Notes under the pieces: generated by a model
What the model was told of the DNA's origin: nothing
The model's database searches: none
What the model saw: only the letters and a program-made list of their open reading frames with translations
Program-made: the position numbers and the translations under genes
Shown: positions 1-11,559 of the stretch, piece after piece
Position numbering within the stretch: the first letter of the stretch is position 1
How the letters are laid out: each line of letters begins with the position of its first letter
Assembly: GCA_010093705.1 (NCBI GenBank)
Contig: MU006091.1
Coordinates: forward strand, 1,168,702 to 1,232,701
Direction of reading: 5' to 3'
DNA from: Patellaria atrata CBS 101060
Taxonomy: Eukaryota > Ascomycota > Dothideomycetes > Patellariales > Patellariaceae
Length of the DNA stretch: 64,000 bases

Positions 1-54
1 TTGGCGCCCGGGATCCCAAGATCAAAGAAGAAGGACGTTAAGCCTTATGCCTAG
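1..54 (+). CDS. 3' end of an unidentified protein-coding gene (partial)
   Basis: The first 17 codons of frame 1 read LAPGIPRSKKKDVKPYA and then meet TAG at 52-54. A basic, lysine-rich tail ending in PYA looks like a real C-terminus, but there is too little sequence to name a family. It could equally be a chance open stretch, since the window begins inside it. Confidence 0.3.
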   Translation: MAPGIPRSKKKDVKPYA

Positions 55-1994
55 CATTATGGTGTGATGTAAGTTAGAGTAGAGCTTAATGGTTATCAAT
101 TTGATATTATTACCGGCGATTGGGGGCTATCACTGCCAAAAAGAAGGGTGAAGCCAGGAACGCCAGAAGAGCGTTCCGCGCGCATTCCCCTCACTGGTTC
201 TGCAACCCGTTGAGAGGCCAACCCCATCCTTGCACCGAAAAGGTGCTCTCCTACAAGCGCTGCACAGTACGCAGTACGACCTTCTTTCGTCTCAATTACT
301 GGCTCAACCGCCATATGTTTCTCCATCACTGCGACCTGTTTCATCTCATCTTTGCCAAACCTGAAGTACTGGATGCTGCCAAGTCTAAATTTAGTGACTG
401 GCCTTAATTCGGTATCGGCCTTTAACGCTCACCAAGTCAAGAAATGTACAACTTCACTCTAGTGCATCTCCCAAAAATATGGTCCGAAGCGAAGAGAACT
501 TCTAGACATCCTTCCTGCAGGAGTATATATGCACGGCACGGTCACTTATGTAAGATAGAGTGTGACAACCGCGGTTCAGAACTTCGTATATACAAAGTTG
601 GCGCAGCTTGGCCCAATATCCCGTTCACTCTCCTGATTCGAATTATTCGGAATACTTTTATATGAGGCTAGAGACTACAGAAGTGAGAGCATGAAGCTTT
701 GGCATTGACTAGGTCTATAAGAATCCCTGTGGACGGTGATCCAGTCTTTAGTAATGACAACGGCGTGATAACGATTAGCAATGATGAGAAGAAGATATAC
801 GGTAGGTAGGTATACGGAGTAGTAGGACCAATGTAAACCGTATAAAAAGAAAGAATCTAGAACGAGAATTAAACATCGAGCATCTTCCAAATTCATCGAC
901 AGTGGCCCTAGACTACGCAGAAGCGGGACGTCTTCTGGTCCTCTAAGGCGAGACTATCACCTGTACTTCATAGCTGGGGAGAACTTGGAACCAGGGAGAA
1001 AAAAAAAAAAAAGGCAATACTACCACAACTCTGAGGACCGAAGGTTATCAGAGACGAATCTACCTCATCTTCATATCTAACCTACTGTTACTGTTAAACC
1101 AATAAAACATGTTGAAGCCCTGGAAACGCCATCTTCAGCATCCAAGGGCACTGGACTTCCAAAGCTGCTCTGATTCATCATGGTGGAGACGATAGCTTCT
1201 ATCTAAATGAGCCTGAGTAAGAATCTGTGCTTTTGTTGGTGTAATGTATCATAGGTGAGGGTGGGATGCTTCCACCATCTGCAACTAATTTTGAATCACA
1301 TCTTAACGATATGGGTAAAGACCATCTACGGAAGCGGATGTGGTAAGCAAGCCAGAGAATTGCTGTTTTTGATCGTTCTCTGTTGGGGAGATGTGAGCTG
1401 TGATATGACCGATTTGAGGAGGTACGATTTATCTTGGGAAGGAAGATCCACATTTTTAACTCCTATAATACCACCTCATGGGCATGACCTATGCTGGCGG
1501 TACAGCTTCATAGGTAGATCTTTTCCACGTTCTTCTGTATCTAGGATATGGAATATTAGGGAGCAGTTGGGGAACATTGATTGTCATTCATGAATTAAGA
1601 TACATACTTGCCATCATTAACGCTCTGTCCGGACTCTAAATCACGTTAAGCATATTTCGAAACTCAAGTCAGTGGAATTATCTTATATTGATATGGGAAG
1701 GGATTAAGCCCCGATTGAGCCATTTTCTAGCCTTTATTGCTATGCAATTACATCAAGGAAACCGTGAAATCCTTGATTGCATAGCTGTGTAATTGAGGAG
1801 ACCGCTAATTCTTGGATCCGCCCGGAAGGAGAACAACCGAAATACCTGATAACGCCTTGTAAAGCCTTCATCAGCACACAGTTATGAGGCCAGTGCGTCA
1901 TGAAGAGATGCATTAGAATATTGGGGATCAGAACGCGATTAGCGACTATTGAGCTATTAGCATTGGTACATAAGATAGGGGGATGAGTCAAGAC
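55..1994. other. Intergenic stretch, no supported gene
   Basis: Several 70-110 codon open frames exist on both strands (for example 96-344 minus and 1255-1593 plus). None shows a domain, a splice-compatible neighbour or a convincing composition. A 14-base A run lies near 1001-1014. A strong nested hairpin is listed separately at 1741-1795. Confidence 0.6.
1741..1795. repeat. Nested inverted repeat (hairpin)
   Basis: TATGCAA (1741-1747) and ATCAAGGA (1752-1759) are mirrored by TCCTTGAT (1770-1777) and TTGCATA (1777-1783) around a 10-nt loop. An alternative outer pair, CAATTACA (1745-1752) with TGTAATTG (1788-1795), overlaps these arms. It lies about 200 bp past the SKP1 stop codon. It could be an RNA 3'-end structure or a small foldback element; no target duplication was seen. 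Confidence 0.5.
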
Positions 1995-2548
1995 TCACTC
2001 TTCCGCCCACTCGTTCTCGCGACGGATTTGATCCTCTTCCTCTGGTGTGAAGTCGTTCTGAATGTTAAAGGTCTTTCGGATCTCGTCGGGAGACTTGCCC
2101 TTGATCATGTTGGCAACAGTCTTGCAACCAACATCAAGGAGCGCCTTGATGTCGAGGTAGTTTGCAGCCAAGATTATCTCAAAGAGCATCTCTTGGTCAA
2201 CCTGCATGAACTTCTGGTCCCACTCATCGATGTCCGTAGACTTCTTCCTCGAATCGGAATCGTCGTCTTGAGTAGTGGGAGGATCCTTCTTGTGGTGCTC
2301 GCACCACTCGATAACCTTCTTCATGACGGGTTCTGCGACGTTAGGAACCGGGATGCTCTCGGTCTGTTCACCACCTAGATCTTCGAGTAAGTTCTTGATG
2401 AGGATGGACCTCTCGGCCACAGCGCGCTCTAAAGAATCTGTTAGTTACATATATTCTACTCGAGGGGATAATGAAGGAGTAACATACCGACAGTCATTTC
2501 GACATTGTCGGAGGTCGTTAGGCGAATCGTTTGTGTGTCGGTTGCCAT
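1995..2548 (-). CDS. skp1: SKP1, SCF ubiquitin ligase adaptor
   Basis: SKP1 links the cullin Cul1 to F-box proteins in SCF E3 ubiquitin ligases, in nucleus and cytosol. Two exons (2488-2548 and 1995-2428) with a 59-nt intron (GTATGT...CTAAC...TTTAG) give 164 residues, the usual family length. The N-terminus has the BTB-like fold signature: [13 protein letters not shown], then [19 protein letters not shown] across the splice. The C-terminus carries the F-box binding part ([26 protein letters not shown], then [19 protein letters not shown]...EENEW-like end). The start at 2548 is the only ATG that restores the conserved N-terminal beta strand. Fungal names for this gene include sconC. The opposite-strand frame at 1983-2378 is a shadow. 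Confidence 0.97.
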
Positions 2549-3831
2549 GTTTCGATGTGATGGGTTTTGATGGTGGGGATAAAGTGTGTTCCGATAGTTT
2601 GAATTCGGTATTTTGAAGGGCGTTCAAGTATGCTCAAGTCCAAGTTGTTGTTTTCTGCAGAAGAAACGTTTCTAGACAGAATGGAAGGGCTTTAAGTAGA
2701 TGGGGAAGGCGTCAGTGAGAAATACAATGAAGTTGTTCTGTGGTTGAGCATTGATGAGCACTGAGTTGATGAGGCAAGGCAGCCACGCTTTAGAACTAGC
2801 TTGGCGGGCCCGCCGCACAGAGCCTCTCTGCGTTGTGCAGCTTCCATTTGTACGCCGTACTCAATAACCAATCACCCTATTAAGGTAATCCGCATTCTCA
2901 TTTTTGACTACCCTATTGTACTGATTATTGTTGTACTGATTATTATTGTACTGACTCCACAGTCATTGAGGTAAGAATCTATGCAAAGTTGTTGTGAATA
3001 AACAGAGTAGCATAAGGAAATGCGTCATGGCAGTTCCACAACCTACCAGCGCATTTCAGTTCGCTGAAGTACAAGAACATCATGGAGCATTGTTAAATTC
3101 GTATGAATTCAGCCCAAACAGGGCTTCTCGCAAGCAAGGAGTTATAGAACTACACGTCTTGTCACACGAACAAAAACTGCACCGCCAGCATAAATATCGA
3201 TATGATCTCCAGGCGACTACGTGCTACAAAGAAAGAGAAAAGTATCGGAAACTATGTTGGATCAATCTACCGTTGTGTTTGCACATTTCCCCCAATGAAT
3301 CCCATGAGACTTGATGGATTAAGAATAATCAATTTGTCTGATCATACAGTTCATCTGTTGGTGTGAGGGCTCTCTGAGCACATGCACATATTGATATCCA
3401 GTTGATGGTGGTGAGTCTCACATGGGATTAGCCCTAAGGTAGTTCTATCCTGCACGTGATCGAGGTTTTGGTTTTACGGTATGCAAGGTGACGAGATGGG
3501 ACAATTCTCTGTCGCTTGGTACACGTCTTCGGACGATTTTCAAGTCATCAATCAAACAGGATATTTCTTTCTTCACAGTTCACAGGCACATCGAACCGGG
3601 CGTTGCTTTTATCATAATAATCTTTATGCCATGTAGCCTGAATTCAAAGGCGTCAGGGAAGTCTTCGTAAATAATTTTAGTTCACCTCCCATTTAGGCCC
3701 CTATCTCACCCATTACAAACTCTCCATCAAGTGCAACGCCTTATCCTACAGATCAATCTCAACAACCAACATGCTATTTCCCAAATTCGTTTACTTTTTA
3801 ATCTATCATCAATTCTTCTTGGCTCGGTAAG
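2549..3831. other. Divergent promoter region between SKP1 and SMP3
   Basis: About 1.3 kb with no supported gene; it must hold the 5' regions of both flanking genes. The open frame at 2994-3314 has no domain and no splice partner. It contains a 15-bp tandem repeat (2916-2954, separate entry). Confidence 0.6.
2916..2954. repeat. 15-bp tandem repeat, 2.6 copies
   Basis: The unit TTGTACTGATTATTG occurs at 2916-2930, again at 2931-2945 with one change at its last base, and is cut short at 2946-2954 (TTGTACTGA). It is a microsatellite-like array in the SKP1/SMP3 intergenic region. Confidence 0.8.
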
Positions 3832-5556
3832 ATGTGGCGACGTACATATCTTTTCTTAATCCTAGTTCGTTTGTACTTTGCCCTTTCTCCGAGCTATTTG
3901 CATCCCGATGAAAATTTCCAAGGCCCTGAGGTGATCGCAGGTAAGTCACCAAACTGGAAGCTGGAGCAATAAGAGGTAAACTGATCATATCCGCTTTACA
4001 GGTCGAGTCTACTCCTATCCCGTTCATCTCACCTGGGAATTCACGTCGGACAACCCATTGCGCAGTTCATTCCCGCTATGGCTGATTTACGGACTCCCAA
4101 TGTACATATTACGTTGGATCTGGGAAGGACTGGGAAAGGATGAAGCTCCACCATATGTTGTTTTCTGGACACTAAGGGTATTGATGTTCGTATTGAGCTT
4201 TGTGTTGGAAGACTGGGCCATACAGGAACTCATCCAGTCACCTCACCAAAGACGCGTTAGCATCTTACTTGTCGCGTCATCCTATGTTACATGGGTAATG
4301 CAAACTCATACGTTCTCGAATTCCATTGAAACATTGGCCGTGCTGTGGTGTCTGGTCCTGGTTGGCCGTATACTAGACGATAAGGTACTTTTCCAATCAA
4401 GCATTCTACAATTCTTCGGGGAGCTAATGCGATGTATAGAAACACTCGGGCTCATTTGCTTCCGCCGTCCTTTCCTTTCTATTCGTCCTTGGCGTGTTCA
4501 ATCGCATTACATTCCCAGCTTTCGTACTTATACCATGTCTAAAACTTCTCCCTCATTTCTGGCGCAAGTAAGGAATCCGCAGTTATCGCATGCTTATGAC
4601 TTGCTAACGCTATCACAAGGCCTCTTTCCCTTCTTGCCATGATACTTTTTGGCGCGTTTACCGCTTCTATCGCAATCACGCTTGACACCGCTTTCTATAC
4701 TTCTGAGCCCTTGACATGGACCACTCTACTACTCAACCCCGTAATAACACCAATCAACAACCTCAAATACAATCTATACACCGTTAATCTTTCCAACCAT
4801 GGCCTTCATCCATTCTACCAACACGTGGTAGCAAACCTTCCTCAGCTGCTTGGTCCGGCTTTTCCTCTCCTTTTATTCTCCTATCGCAAGACTCTACGTC
4901 TAGCTTCCGCCGCATCCGGAATTCTTATACTTTCCGCATTCCCTCACCAGGAAGCTAGATTTTTACTCCCGGCGGTACCTCTTATACTCTCCTCAATTCG
5001 CTGGCCCAAGCGTCCCATGCGCGTTTGGATCGCAGCGTGGATCATATTCAACTCTTTTTTCGGGATTTTGATGGGTATTTATCATCAGGGTGGCGTTGTA
5101 CCAGCGCAGATGTTTATTGCTCAAGAACAGAGAAATAAAGTGTCACATGTTTTTTGGTGGAAGACTTATAGCCCTCCGATATGGCTATTGAACGGGAAGA
5201 ATTTAAATTGTAGAACAAAAGATCTTATGGGGATGTCCGGCGACAATATGGTTGAAGAACTATTACAAGTCGCGCGATGTGACCAACCGGGCTGGACTGA
5301 CATGCTGAAACAACCGGTTGGAGATGTGTATCTCGTTGCACCATGGTCAGCGACGTTCCTCGATCAGTTCCACGACCTTGGGAACCCTTCAACTATACGA
5401 TTAGAGAAAGTGTGGATGTCGAGAAATCATTTGAATCTAGATGATTTGGATTTCGCAGAAGATGGCGTGTGGGCCACTTTATCTCGAGTGATAGGACGGC
5501 GAGGACTCGTTATCTGGAAGGTAAAGAAGGAGTGTGGAGGAAAGACTAGTCAGTGA
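3832..5556 (+). CDS. smp3: GPI mannosyltransferase 4 (SMP3/PIG-Z family, GT22)
   Basis: Smp3 adds the fourth mannose to the GPI anchor core from dolichol-phosphate mannose, in the ER membrane. Four exons (3832-3940, 4002-4384, 4440-4567, 4620-5556) with introns of 61, 55 and 52 nt encode 518 residues. The GT22 N-terminal signature is clear: [19 protein letters not shown], with the acidic HPDE motif, then [18 protein letters not shown]. Later come LDTAFY and [16 protein letters not shown], matching the family's HQE-RFLLP loop. Many hydrophobic helices are visible between about residues 40 and 370. The start is the first ATG, six codons before the first hydrophobic segment. It faces the small Gly/Cys gene tail to tail. 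Confidence 0.95.
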
Positions 5557-5970
5557 ATAGCTGTCCACAAGTCCCTCGTTTTGTTTCCTTGCAGTCAACT
5601 TGTGCTTCGAATGATACCCAGTCTTACAGTCAAATATAGCTTTTTTCATTACAAGGGCACTAACTCAGCAGTGAACATATGAACATATAGTACGATAGTC
5701 TCAAAGTTCGCAACCAGACAGGACTCATCGTGTTTACTATGCCGATACATACAACATCAAGCCAACAACATGTATGTATGAAAGTACAATTTCGCCGTCA
5801 TCCATGTCCCCAGCATTTAAACCGCGTCAAACGTCAGAATCAATAGACTAATGAAACTCATGAATTCATAATCCACCCATCCATCCTCCGTAAACAGTAT
5901 CCCTCAAGCCTAACTCCCTTCCAACCTAATTCCCCAGACTCCCCTCTTTCCAGACCTTCTCGTTCTCTCA
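5557..5970. other. Convergent 3' intergenic region
   Basis: About 410 bp between the stop codons of SMP3 and the small Gly/Cys protein. It presumably holds both 3' UTRs. No gene, RNA or repeat was seen. Confidence 0.6.
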
Positions 5971-6177
5971 TCAACAACCACCACCCCCGCCTCCGCCACC
6001 TCCGCACCCGCCTCCACCGCCTCCACCGCCTCCACAACCTCCGCCGCCTCCTGCCGTGCCGAATAATGCTCCACCCGCAGAGGCGCCATGGTGCCTACGT
6101 CCTCGTCGACGAGCGGGTTTGTTCCAGTCTGTGGAGTAATAGCGGGGATCTGATTGTTTGGAGGAGGTGCAGCCCAT
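5971..6177 (-). CDS. Small protein with MGC lipidation start and Gly9-Cys repeats
   Basis: A 68-residue single-exon frame starting MGCTSSK. Gly2, Ser6 and Lys7 fit the N-myristoylation consensus, and Cys3 is the usual adjacent palmitoylation site, so the product is probably anchored to a membrane face. Residues about 8-36 are polar and basic (KPARRRGRRHH). The rest is almost only Gly and Cys: a five-Gly run and Cys, then nine Gly and Cys twice, with Cys as the final residue. I recall comparable short MGC...Gly/Cys-rich hypothetical proteins in other ascomycetes, but their function is not established to my knowledge. The repeat-coding DNA is GGN-rich, so a longer open frame exists in another phase (5910-6230), but that frame lacks the ordered ends. 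Confidence 0.72.
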   Translation of the reverse strand: MGCTSSKQSDPRYYSTDWNKPARRRGRRHHGASAGGALFGTAGGGGGCGGGGGGGGGCGGGGGGGGGC

Positions 6178-7495
6178 GTTGGAATTTTTATCTTCGAGTT
6201 GGTTTGGGAAGTCGTCGTAGTAGTGTTCAATTTGCTGTTGAGGATGATTTGCTCATGTTATGTTGTTTTCTATATTGAATGTATGTATGATCGTGGAGGT
6301 ATTTGTATGTAACGGTGGATGCGTGAGGTGGGTATCCAAGTCGTCAGTTGGATATGTATAGCTTTAAGGAATCTATACAGCGCACAGGTGAGGTAGATGC
6401 ATAGAGGTATCAATGTGAGGTAACCATGATGTAGGAAACTGTAAACAACAGTGCAAACCAACGCATACTTATACCCATTCATTCCTTGCCCGTACAACAG
6501 TCGATCTTGCCAACATACTACGTCAAACCCGCAGCGGTCTGCCTCATCGCGCATTGCACGGCTCCAAATGGAGACAAGGTACCTTAGGTTGCCTGAGCTC
6601 AGCCTTCTTAACAATCTACTGATTCCAGGTTGTTTCTGGAACTACTGGAGAAGGAAAACGGCGTGACCGTGCATAAGGCAGATTGGATCCTGAAAATGAG
6701 CCAAGCGCACAGCTGATGATTAGCGAGTAAGGTAGCTAAACGGCAGACTTAATCGGTTACTTCGGTAAGTAGCTGGGTATGTGTAAGGTTAGGGTTAGTT
6801 ATGTGACAAGTACAGTGGAGTACAAAGTACAAACCCGACCCGACCGTGCCGACGTCACAGTGGCGGTGGAAATAAGCCTTGCGAGGCTGTGATGAGCTAA
6901 CTGTGTGGGGGCTGGAGGGAGATTGGCGACCAAGACGTCTTCGGAAATCCGACATGCCCACGATACCTTAGTGTTTCGTACAACGAGGAATGGTGTACTC
7001 TGTAATAGGGGAGATAGCACCTGAAAGTAATTGGTGAATGATCCAATATGTTGGAAGTGCTTCTTATACCTGGAATGCCATATTTTACCGTATCGTAGGA
7101 AATTCTCAGCCTTCCTACCACACGGCAGATGGATAGAAATAATTCTGATATGTCACGGTTCTCCCTGGAGTATCACAACCTTTCTTCCAAGTACACTCTA
7201 CCAGCATGCAGCCTTCCAGTTGTGAACCTCGATTCAGAACTTTCATCATGGAAGCGTTAGTTATATCTGAAACTCTCTTGCTGATGGACATGTCCAGGAG
7301 GACATCTTACTGGAGGCTTGTTCTCCTATCATCACAAGGCTAAATCATACTAATTACCCTTTCAAAACTTTTGGGCTTGTTCACCAGACGGATGTTGACT
7401 TAGCGAGGCCGAAGAAGCTGAAGTAGAGAACTGGTGTATTTCACCATGTGGCAAAGAACTATTCTTCGTAACGCATCTCAAAACCGTCGGCCACA
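6178..7495. other. Intergenic stretch, no supported gene
   Basis: About 1.3 kb that includes the upstream region of the Gly/Cys protein. Open frames of 65-115 codons occur on both strands but none has a recognisable feature. A single GGTTAGGGTTAG at 6787-6798 resembles a telomere repeat but is only two units. Confidence 0.55.
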
Positions 7496-9813
7496 ATGAC
7501 TACTCTCGTCTTTCGTAGCGCCTTTGGACCACTCATAGAAACTCAAGTCAGCGCGGCCGATCCAGTCGCGACGTTCCATGCTGCACAGACTGCATATGGC
7601 TGGCTGGAAGGACTGGATTCCATTCGGTTTTTGATCAATGCAATAACGAACAAATTCACTCCCAAATTAACAAACTTTAGAATCCTCCATTCGATTCTCG
7701 GCTCAAGCTGCTCCCCACGAAGGCTCACGTTCTTACAAGCATCGGACCCCAAGAACTGACCCTCAATGATGCAGTGCAATGCTTTGGGAATGGTATAAGA
7801 AACCAACCCATGAACTTGAGCATCTGCGCTCTCGCTCATGACTACGTGGACAAGTTGCGGTGTACATGTTTCACGATTTCGAGCCTCGTATGTTCGATGC
7901 AGCACCTGAGCTTCTTTATTCGATGGATATTCAACTCTTGAAAAGCCAGACTCTACAAAAGATTCTTAACGAGGGAGCGTTCCGTGGTCTTACTAAATTT
8001 TCTCTGATGCAACCTCGTCTTCTGGTATCACTATTGGCGAACGGCGGGATTACGCTCGGCATCGAATTGAATTACGTTCGAGGGCTGATGAAATGGACTG
8101 GCGAAGAGACTTCTGCCCCATAATTTACTCGGAGCGGCCTCGTTATACGAGTTGCCATATGTTTACAAACAGTGGAATACATGATAGGAAGGATCGCGTC
8201 CTGGGAAGGTAGTGGAAACCCGCCTTCTCATCTTGGTCCGAATGCAGTTATATTAGTCCGCGGCGACTCGTATCCTACCGACAATCTCCGCGTAGATCCT
8301 GAGCTGTCGGACAAGTTCATACTCTAGTTCTTGAGCCTATTTCTTACTATACGCATAGGACAGTTGGGAGCTTGGTGTATAATTCTTTCGGTAGGAACGT
8401 GGAGGTTCAAGACGACTTTGAACATATACGCTACTATATCATATCAAACATGAAAGTCAAATGGCTTCATGGGTATATGCGCCATGCTTCCAACTACTGA
8501 CCTCCATATCCTTGCGTGAGTTGTGAATGGGATGGTACTCCGGAGAGTTCATCCATTGAGCGAAACGCTTGCTGGACTTCACTTTCCAAATTCCGCTGAT
8601 TTTATAGTACCGTGTTACCGCCGAATCGCATGCGAGGATTTACTACACATGGTTCGAGATCCATCAGCCAGGGAGCAAGATTTCATTTTCGATTCCGAGG
8701 AGTTACCAATGGTAACAGAGATTGTAAAGTTCAGAGCCACAACTGCATGTGTTATAATTGCACTCATCAGTTATTTAGCTCCCGATACGTTCACAACCGT
8801 TCTCCATCATATCTCTCTACAACTGTTCGACGAAAGATGGATCGATTCGCTTTGCACAGAAGTAGATCGATCCGCAAGTAGCCGCGTATCCATCGATTCA
8901 GCCGTGTTGCAACTAGCAGCGATTCGCGAGGGATATGATTTCAATGATACTAAGATTACTGACAACTCCGTCCCAACGATCGGCTACCGTAACGGTGCAT
9001 TCTCTATTTTACCGACACTGTTGCTGAAAATGGAGCCGACGGCTGAGTCCCTTGGTCTCTCTTGTACTGGCCGTTTCTTAGCCAACTTAATTCTCTCACT
9101 AAACGGGAAGATTCAGGCCAATAGCCCCCCTATTTCGGTTAGTGAAGATTTCGGAGTGAAAGAGATGGATTCGCTGGTACACAATATCTCAGCTCTTGAG
9201 ATGATAGACCAGTCTTAGATTGGCCCAAGTCGCCCAAGTCCGCCAGATCGTCCACTGTATCTCGGTCTCGAATGAGGACCTTCGAGCAAGTTGGTTGCCG
9301 ATGGCGTCTGTCTCGTAGGGCGCATCGATGGATCTGTCGTCGGTGCAGTTTCGATCACAGATGTCATATGGACTCTCGTAAGAAGCTCCCACGAGGCCTC
9401 CGCTTGCGATCATTCCAATTCAATCAACACCCGCAACATCAAGGCCTCGCATTTGGCGCGGAAAAGGATGCATAAACTCACCTCGTCCCTGGGGACTCCA
9501 TCCTACATCTATGTCAGAGGGGATAATTGTTGGGCACTCCTCCTAGCCGGTGAGTCCACACGTATGAACAGTGTGGTGGTGAAACGCTGCATAAACTGCG
9601 CTTAGGAGCTGTGTGTATCGATGCCTCTGGAACTAACTCATACGTACAAATCGCCCCATGCGATACTCATCGGATTTGGAGGGTAGTGAAGTCGAAGTAG
9701 ACTACGTGCGGAATATAGTTCACCTTATGAAGTTAGGCAAAGGCAGATCGAGTCTCAAGGCCTTTACTTGGAAAAATGGGAATCTCGTTGTACTACCTGG
9801 TTCCAGTGGCTGA
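7496..9813 (+). pseudogene. Decayed gene of unknown function, fungus-type hypothetical protein
   Basis: Protein-like sequence runs through this block in changing frames. It starts MTTLVFRSAFGPLIE at 7496 (frame 2), shifts near 7690 to DSRLKLLPTKAHVLTSIGP, then shifts near 7860 to frame 3 (VYMFHDFEPRMFDAAPELL). Frame 3 stays protein-like to about 9600, including ISVSEDFGVKEMDSL and PDRPLYLGLE...LVADGVCLVGRIDG, but meets stops at 8121, 8325, 8451, 8517, 9216 and 9258. A last piece in frame 1, DYVRNIVHLMKLGKGR...GNLVVLPGSSG, ends at 9811. Some breaks could be introns (8330-8520 is a candidate), but the stops between well-conserved-looking stretches argue for decay. I do not recognise the family. 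The style resembles large fungal orphan proteins with scattered hydrophobic segments. Confidence 0.5.
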
Positions 9814-10520
9814 TCGTAAGGTGCGATACGATGTCATCGTATGCTGACTACCATTGCTCAACACGCTCCGTACAGCCTTGCGGGTCCTACACTCCGAGTA
9901 GGTACGCCGTTTCCGCTATAAATGACCCAAAAGCTGCCTTGACAACCTGCGTGGCTTCTACAAATTATCTATCACCGAAACGCCGGCTCGATGATTGACG
10001 ACTCTTTCCGTATGTTTCTCCATTCATGTTTACCCATATCATACAGGCACAAGGACAACCCGAGTCGGCCCCTTCCCCAACTTCTCGCTCTGCCCGTACG
10101 AAATTTTGTTCAATTTCTCCTTCAGTCTTTCGTTTGTTTTGTACAGTAAAGCTAGTCAATGTTATAGATTGGATACTTTTTCCAGTTTTCCACAACATGC
10201 ATACAAGTACGACGAGAGGAGTTCTGGGCAAGGGGATGTCTGATAGTTGAACTTACTATAGAGAGTGCCTTCGTATCTCACTCAAGTCATACAACATAGT
10301 TGGCTCATCTGCATATGTCTGCACCGGTCACGATTAGGCTGACTTGGGCTGTATGTGTTTACAGAATATACTTATTTAATTTTTATCTTCGTTTTCCTAC
10401 CCAGTTAATTGCACCCTGCAACTGACAAGCCCTCCTTGAGTACGCACTTGTCCTATACTGTACCAGTAAGAGTAGACGATCCATCCCCTTGGAGGTAGGC
10501 TATGCGACGGATGATTGCTC
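9814..10520. other. Intergenic stretch, no supported gene
   Basis: About 700 bp between the decayed gene and the 3' end of the dehydrogenase gene. Overlapping open frames of 70-90 codons near 9965-10250 on both strands look like chance. Nothing else was seen. Confidence 0.55.
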
Positions 10521-11559
10521 TCACCTGAACTCGTTCATATAGGCCAGAGGTGCATCTTTGCGAAGAATCTCCAACGTCTCCTGCCAAAGCCTTCGCCCGG
10601 TTAATTCACCTTCACTAGAGAGAACAAAATCGGAAGCGCTGTAAAACGTGTTATTCCAACGTAGGAGCGTTTCTCGAGGATACTTACGGTGTTTCTCTCT
10701 GCTCACTGAGGTACTTTCCATGCGCTTCCACATCTCCCGCGACAGCGTGAGAGAGGACATGTCCACCCTGAGTCTCGGTCCAGGCGAACACTTTGAGGAA
10801 AACCTTCAAGGCGGCCGAACTATCATCGCGGTGGAGCTGGCTGGTGCAGAAACCCGGGTTGACGGTGTTAATGACGACCTCATTCTCATTTACACTTTTC
10901 GCCAACTCCCTCGTGAACAGTACGTTCAAAAGCTTTGAGGTGTAATAGCGTTCCATACCAGGCTTGAACGAGTCGGGCTCATCCATACGTTTGAGGATGG
11001 ATTGATACTTGCGCTCATTGAAAGGCGTCCAGAAGTGTACTTCGGAAGAGACAATAGTCAAACGACTCTTCTTACGGTACGTCCTGGCCGTATTTTCCAA
11101 AGGTTTGATCAACAGAAAGGCCAAAAGAGCTGTGCCGAGATGGTTGACTTGCACTTGTTGCTCATGACCCGTGAGAGGAGATTTGACGAACTCCAGTTTC
11201 TTGACGCCGGCGTTCAGCAGAGCGATGTCGAGGCGCGGGAGCTTATCAGCTTTCTCGGCGAACGCGATGATGTTGAGGAAGTTCTCGAGATCGAGCTGCC
11301 AGACTTCGACGAAGCAGGAGGGGTTTTTCTGGAGGATTTGGGCTTTGGCTTTGTCGCCGGCTGAGACGTTACGAACGCCTAGGATGAGGTGACTGACGCC
11401 GTGGGACGCGAGTTCAAGAGCTGTGGCGAGTCCGAGACCAACGTTCGCCCCGGTGATGAGCACTGTCTGGTCTTTCAGGTTGACGGACTCGGGAAGTGGA
11501 CGAGGTTTGTAAGTGAGCTGTTGCCAGCAGAAGTTGAGAAAGTTACCCATGTTCAGCAA
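10521..11559 (-). CDS. Short-chain dehydrogenase/reductase (SDR)
   Basis: Two exons (10688-11559 and 10521-10638) with a 49-nt intron encode 329 residues. The Rossmann glycine motif TGANVGLG is at residues 36-43, the NAG motif at 116-118, a Ser pair at 171-172 and the catalytic Tyr205-xxx-Lys209 (YYTSK). This makes it a classical NAD(P)H-dependent SDR, most like the fungal group annotated as retinol dehydrogenase or TIC32-like; the substrate is unknown. The PG motif after the active site is present (NTVNPGFCTSQL). Exon 2 supplies the helical end (SEGELTGRRLWQETLEIL). Met4 at 11550 is an alternative start. The gene is isolated, so context gives no pathway. Confidence 0.9.

Noticed and set aside
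1983-2378. 131-codon plus frame
   Set aside because: Antisense shadow of SKP1 exon 2.
5910-6230. 106-codon minus frame over the Gly/Cys protein
   Set aside because: It is an alternative phase of GGN-rich DNA giving Val/Glu/Ala repeats. The MGCTSSK frame has ordered ends and the better start.
6787-6798. GGTTAGGGTTAG, telomere-like
   Set aside because: Only two units; expected by chance in 64 kb and no subtelomeric context.
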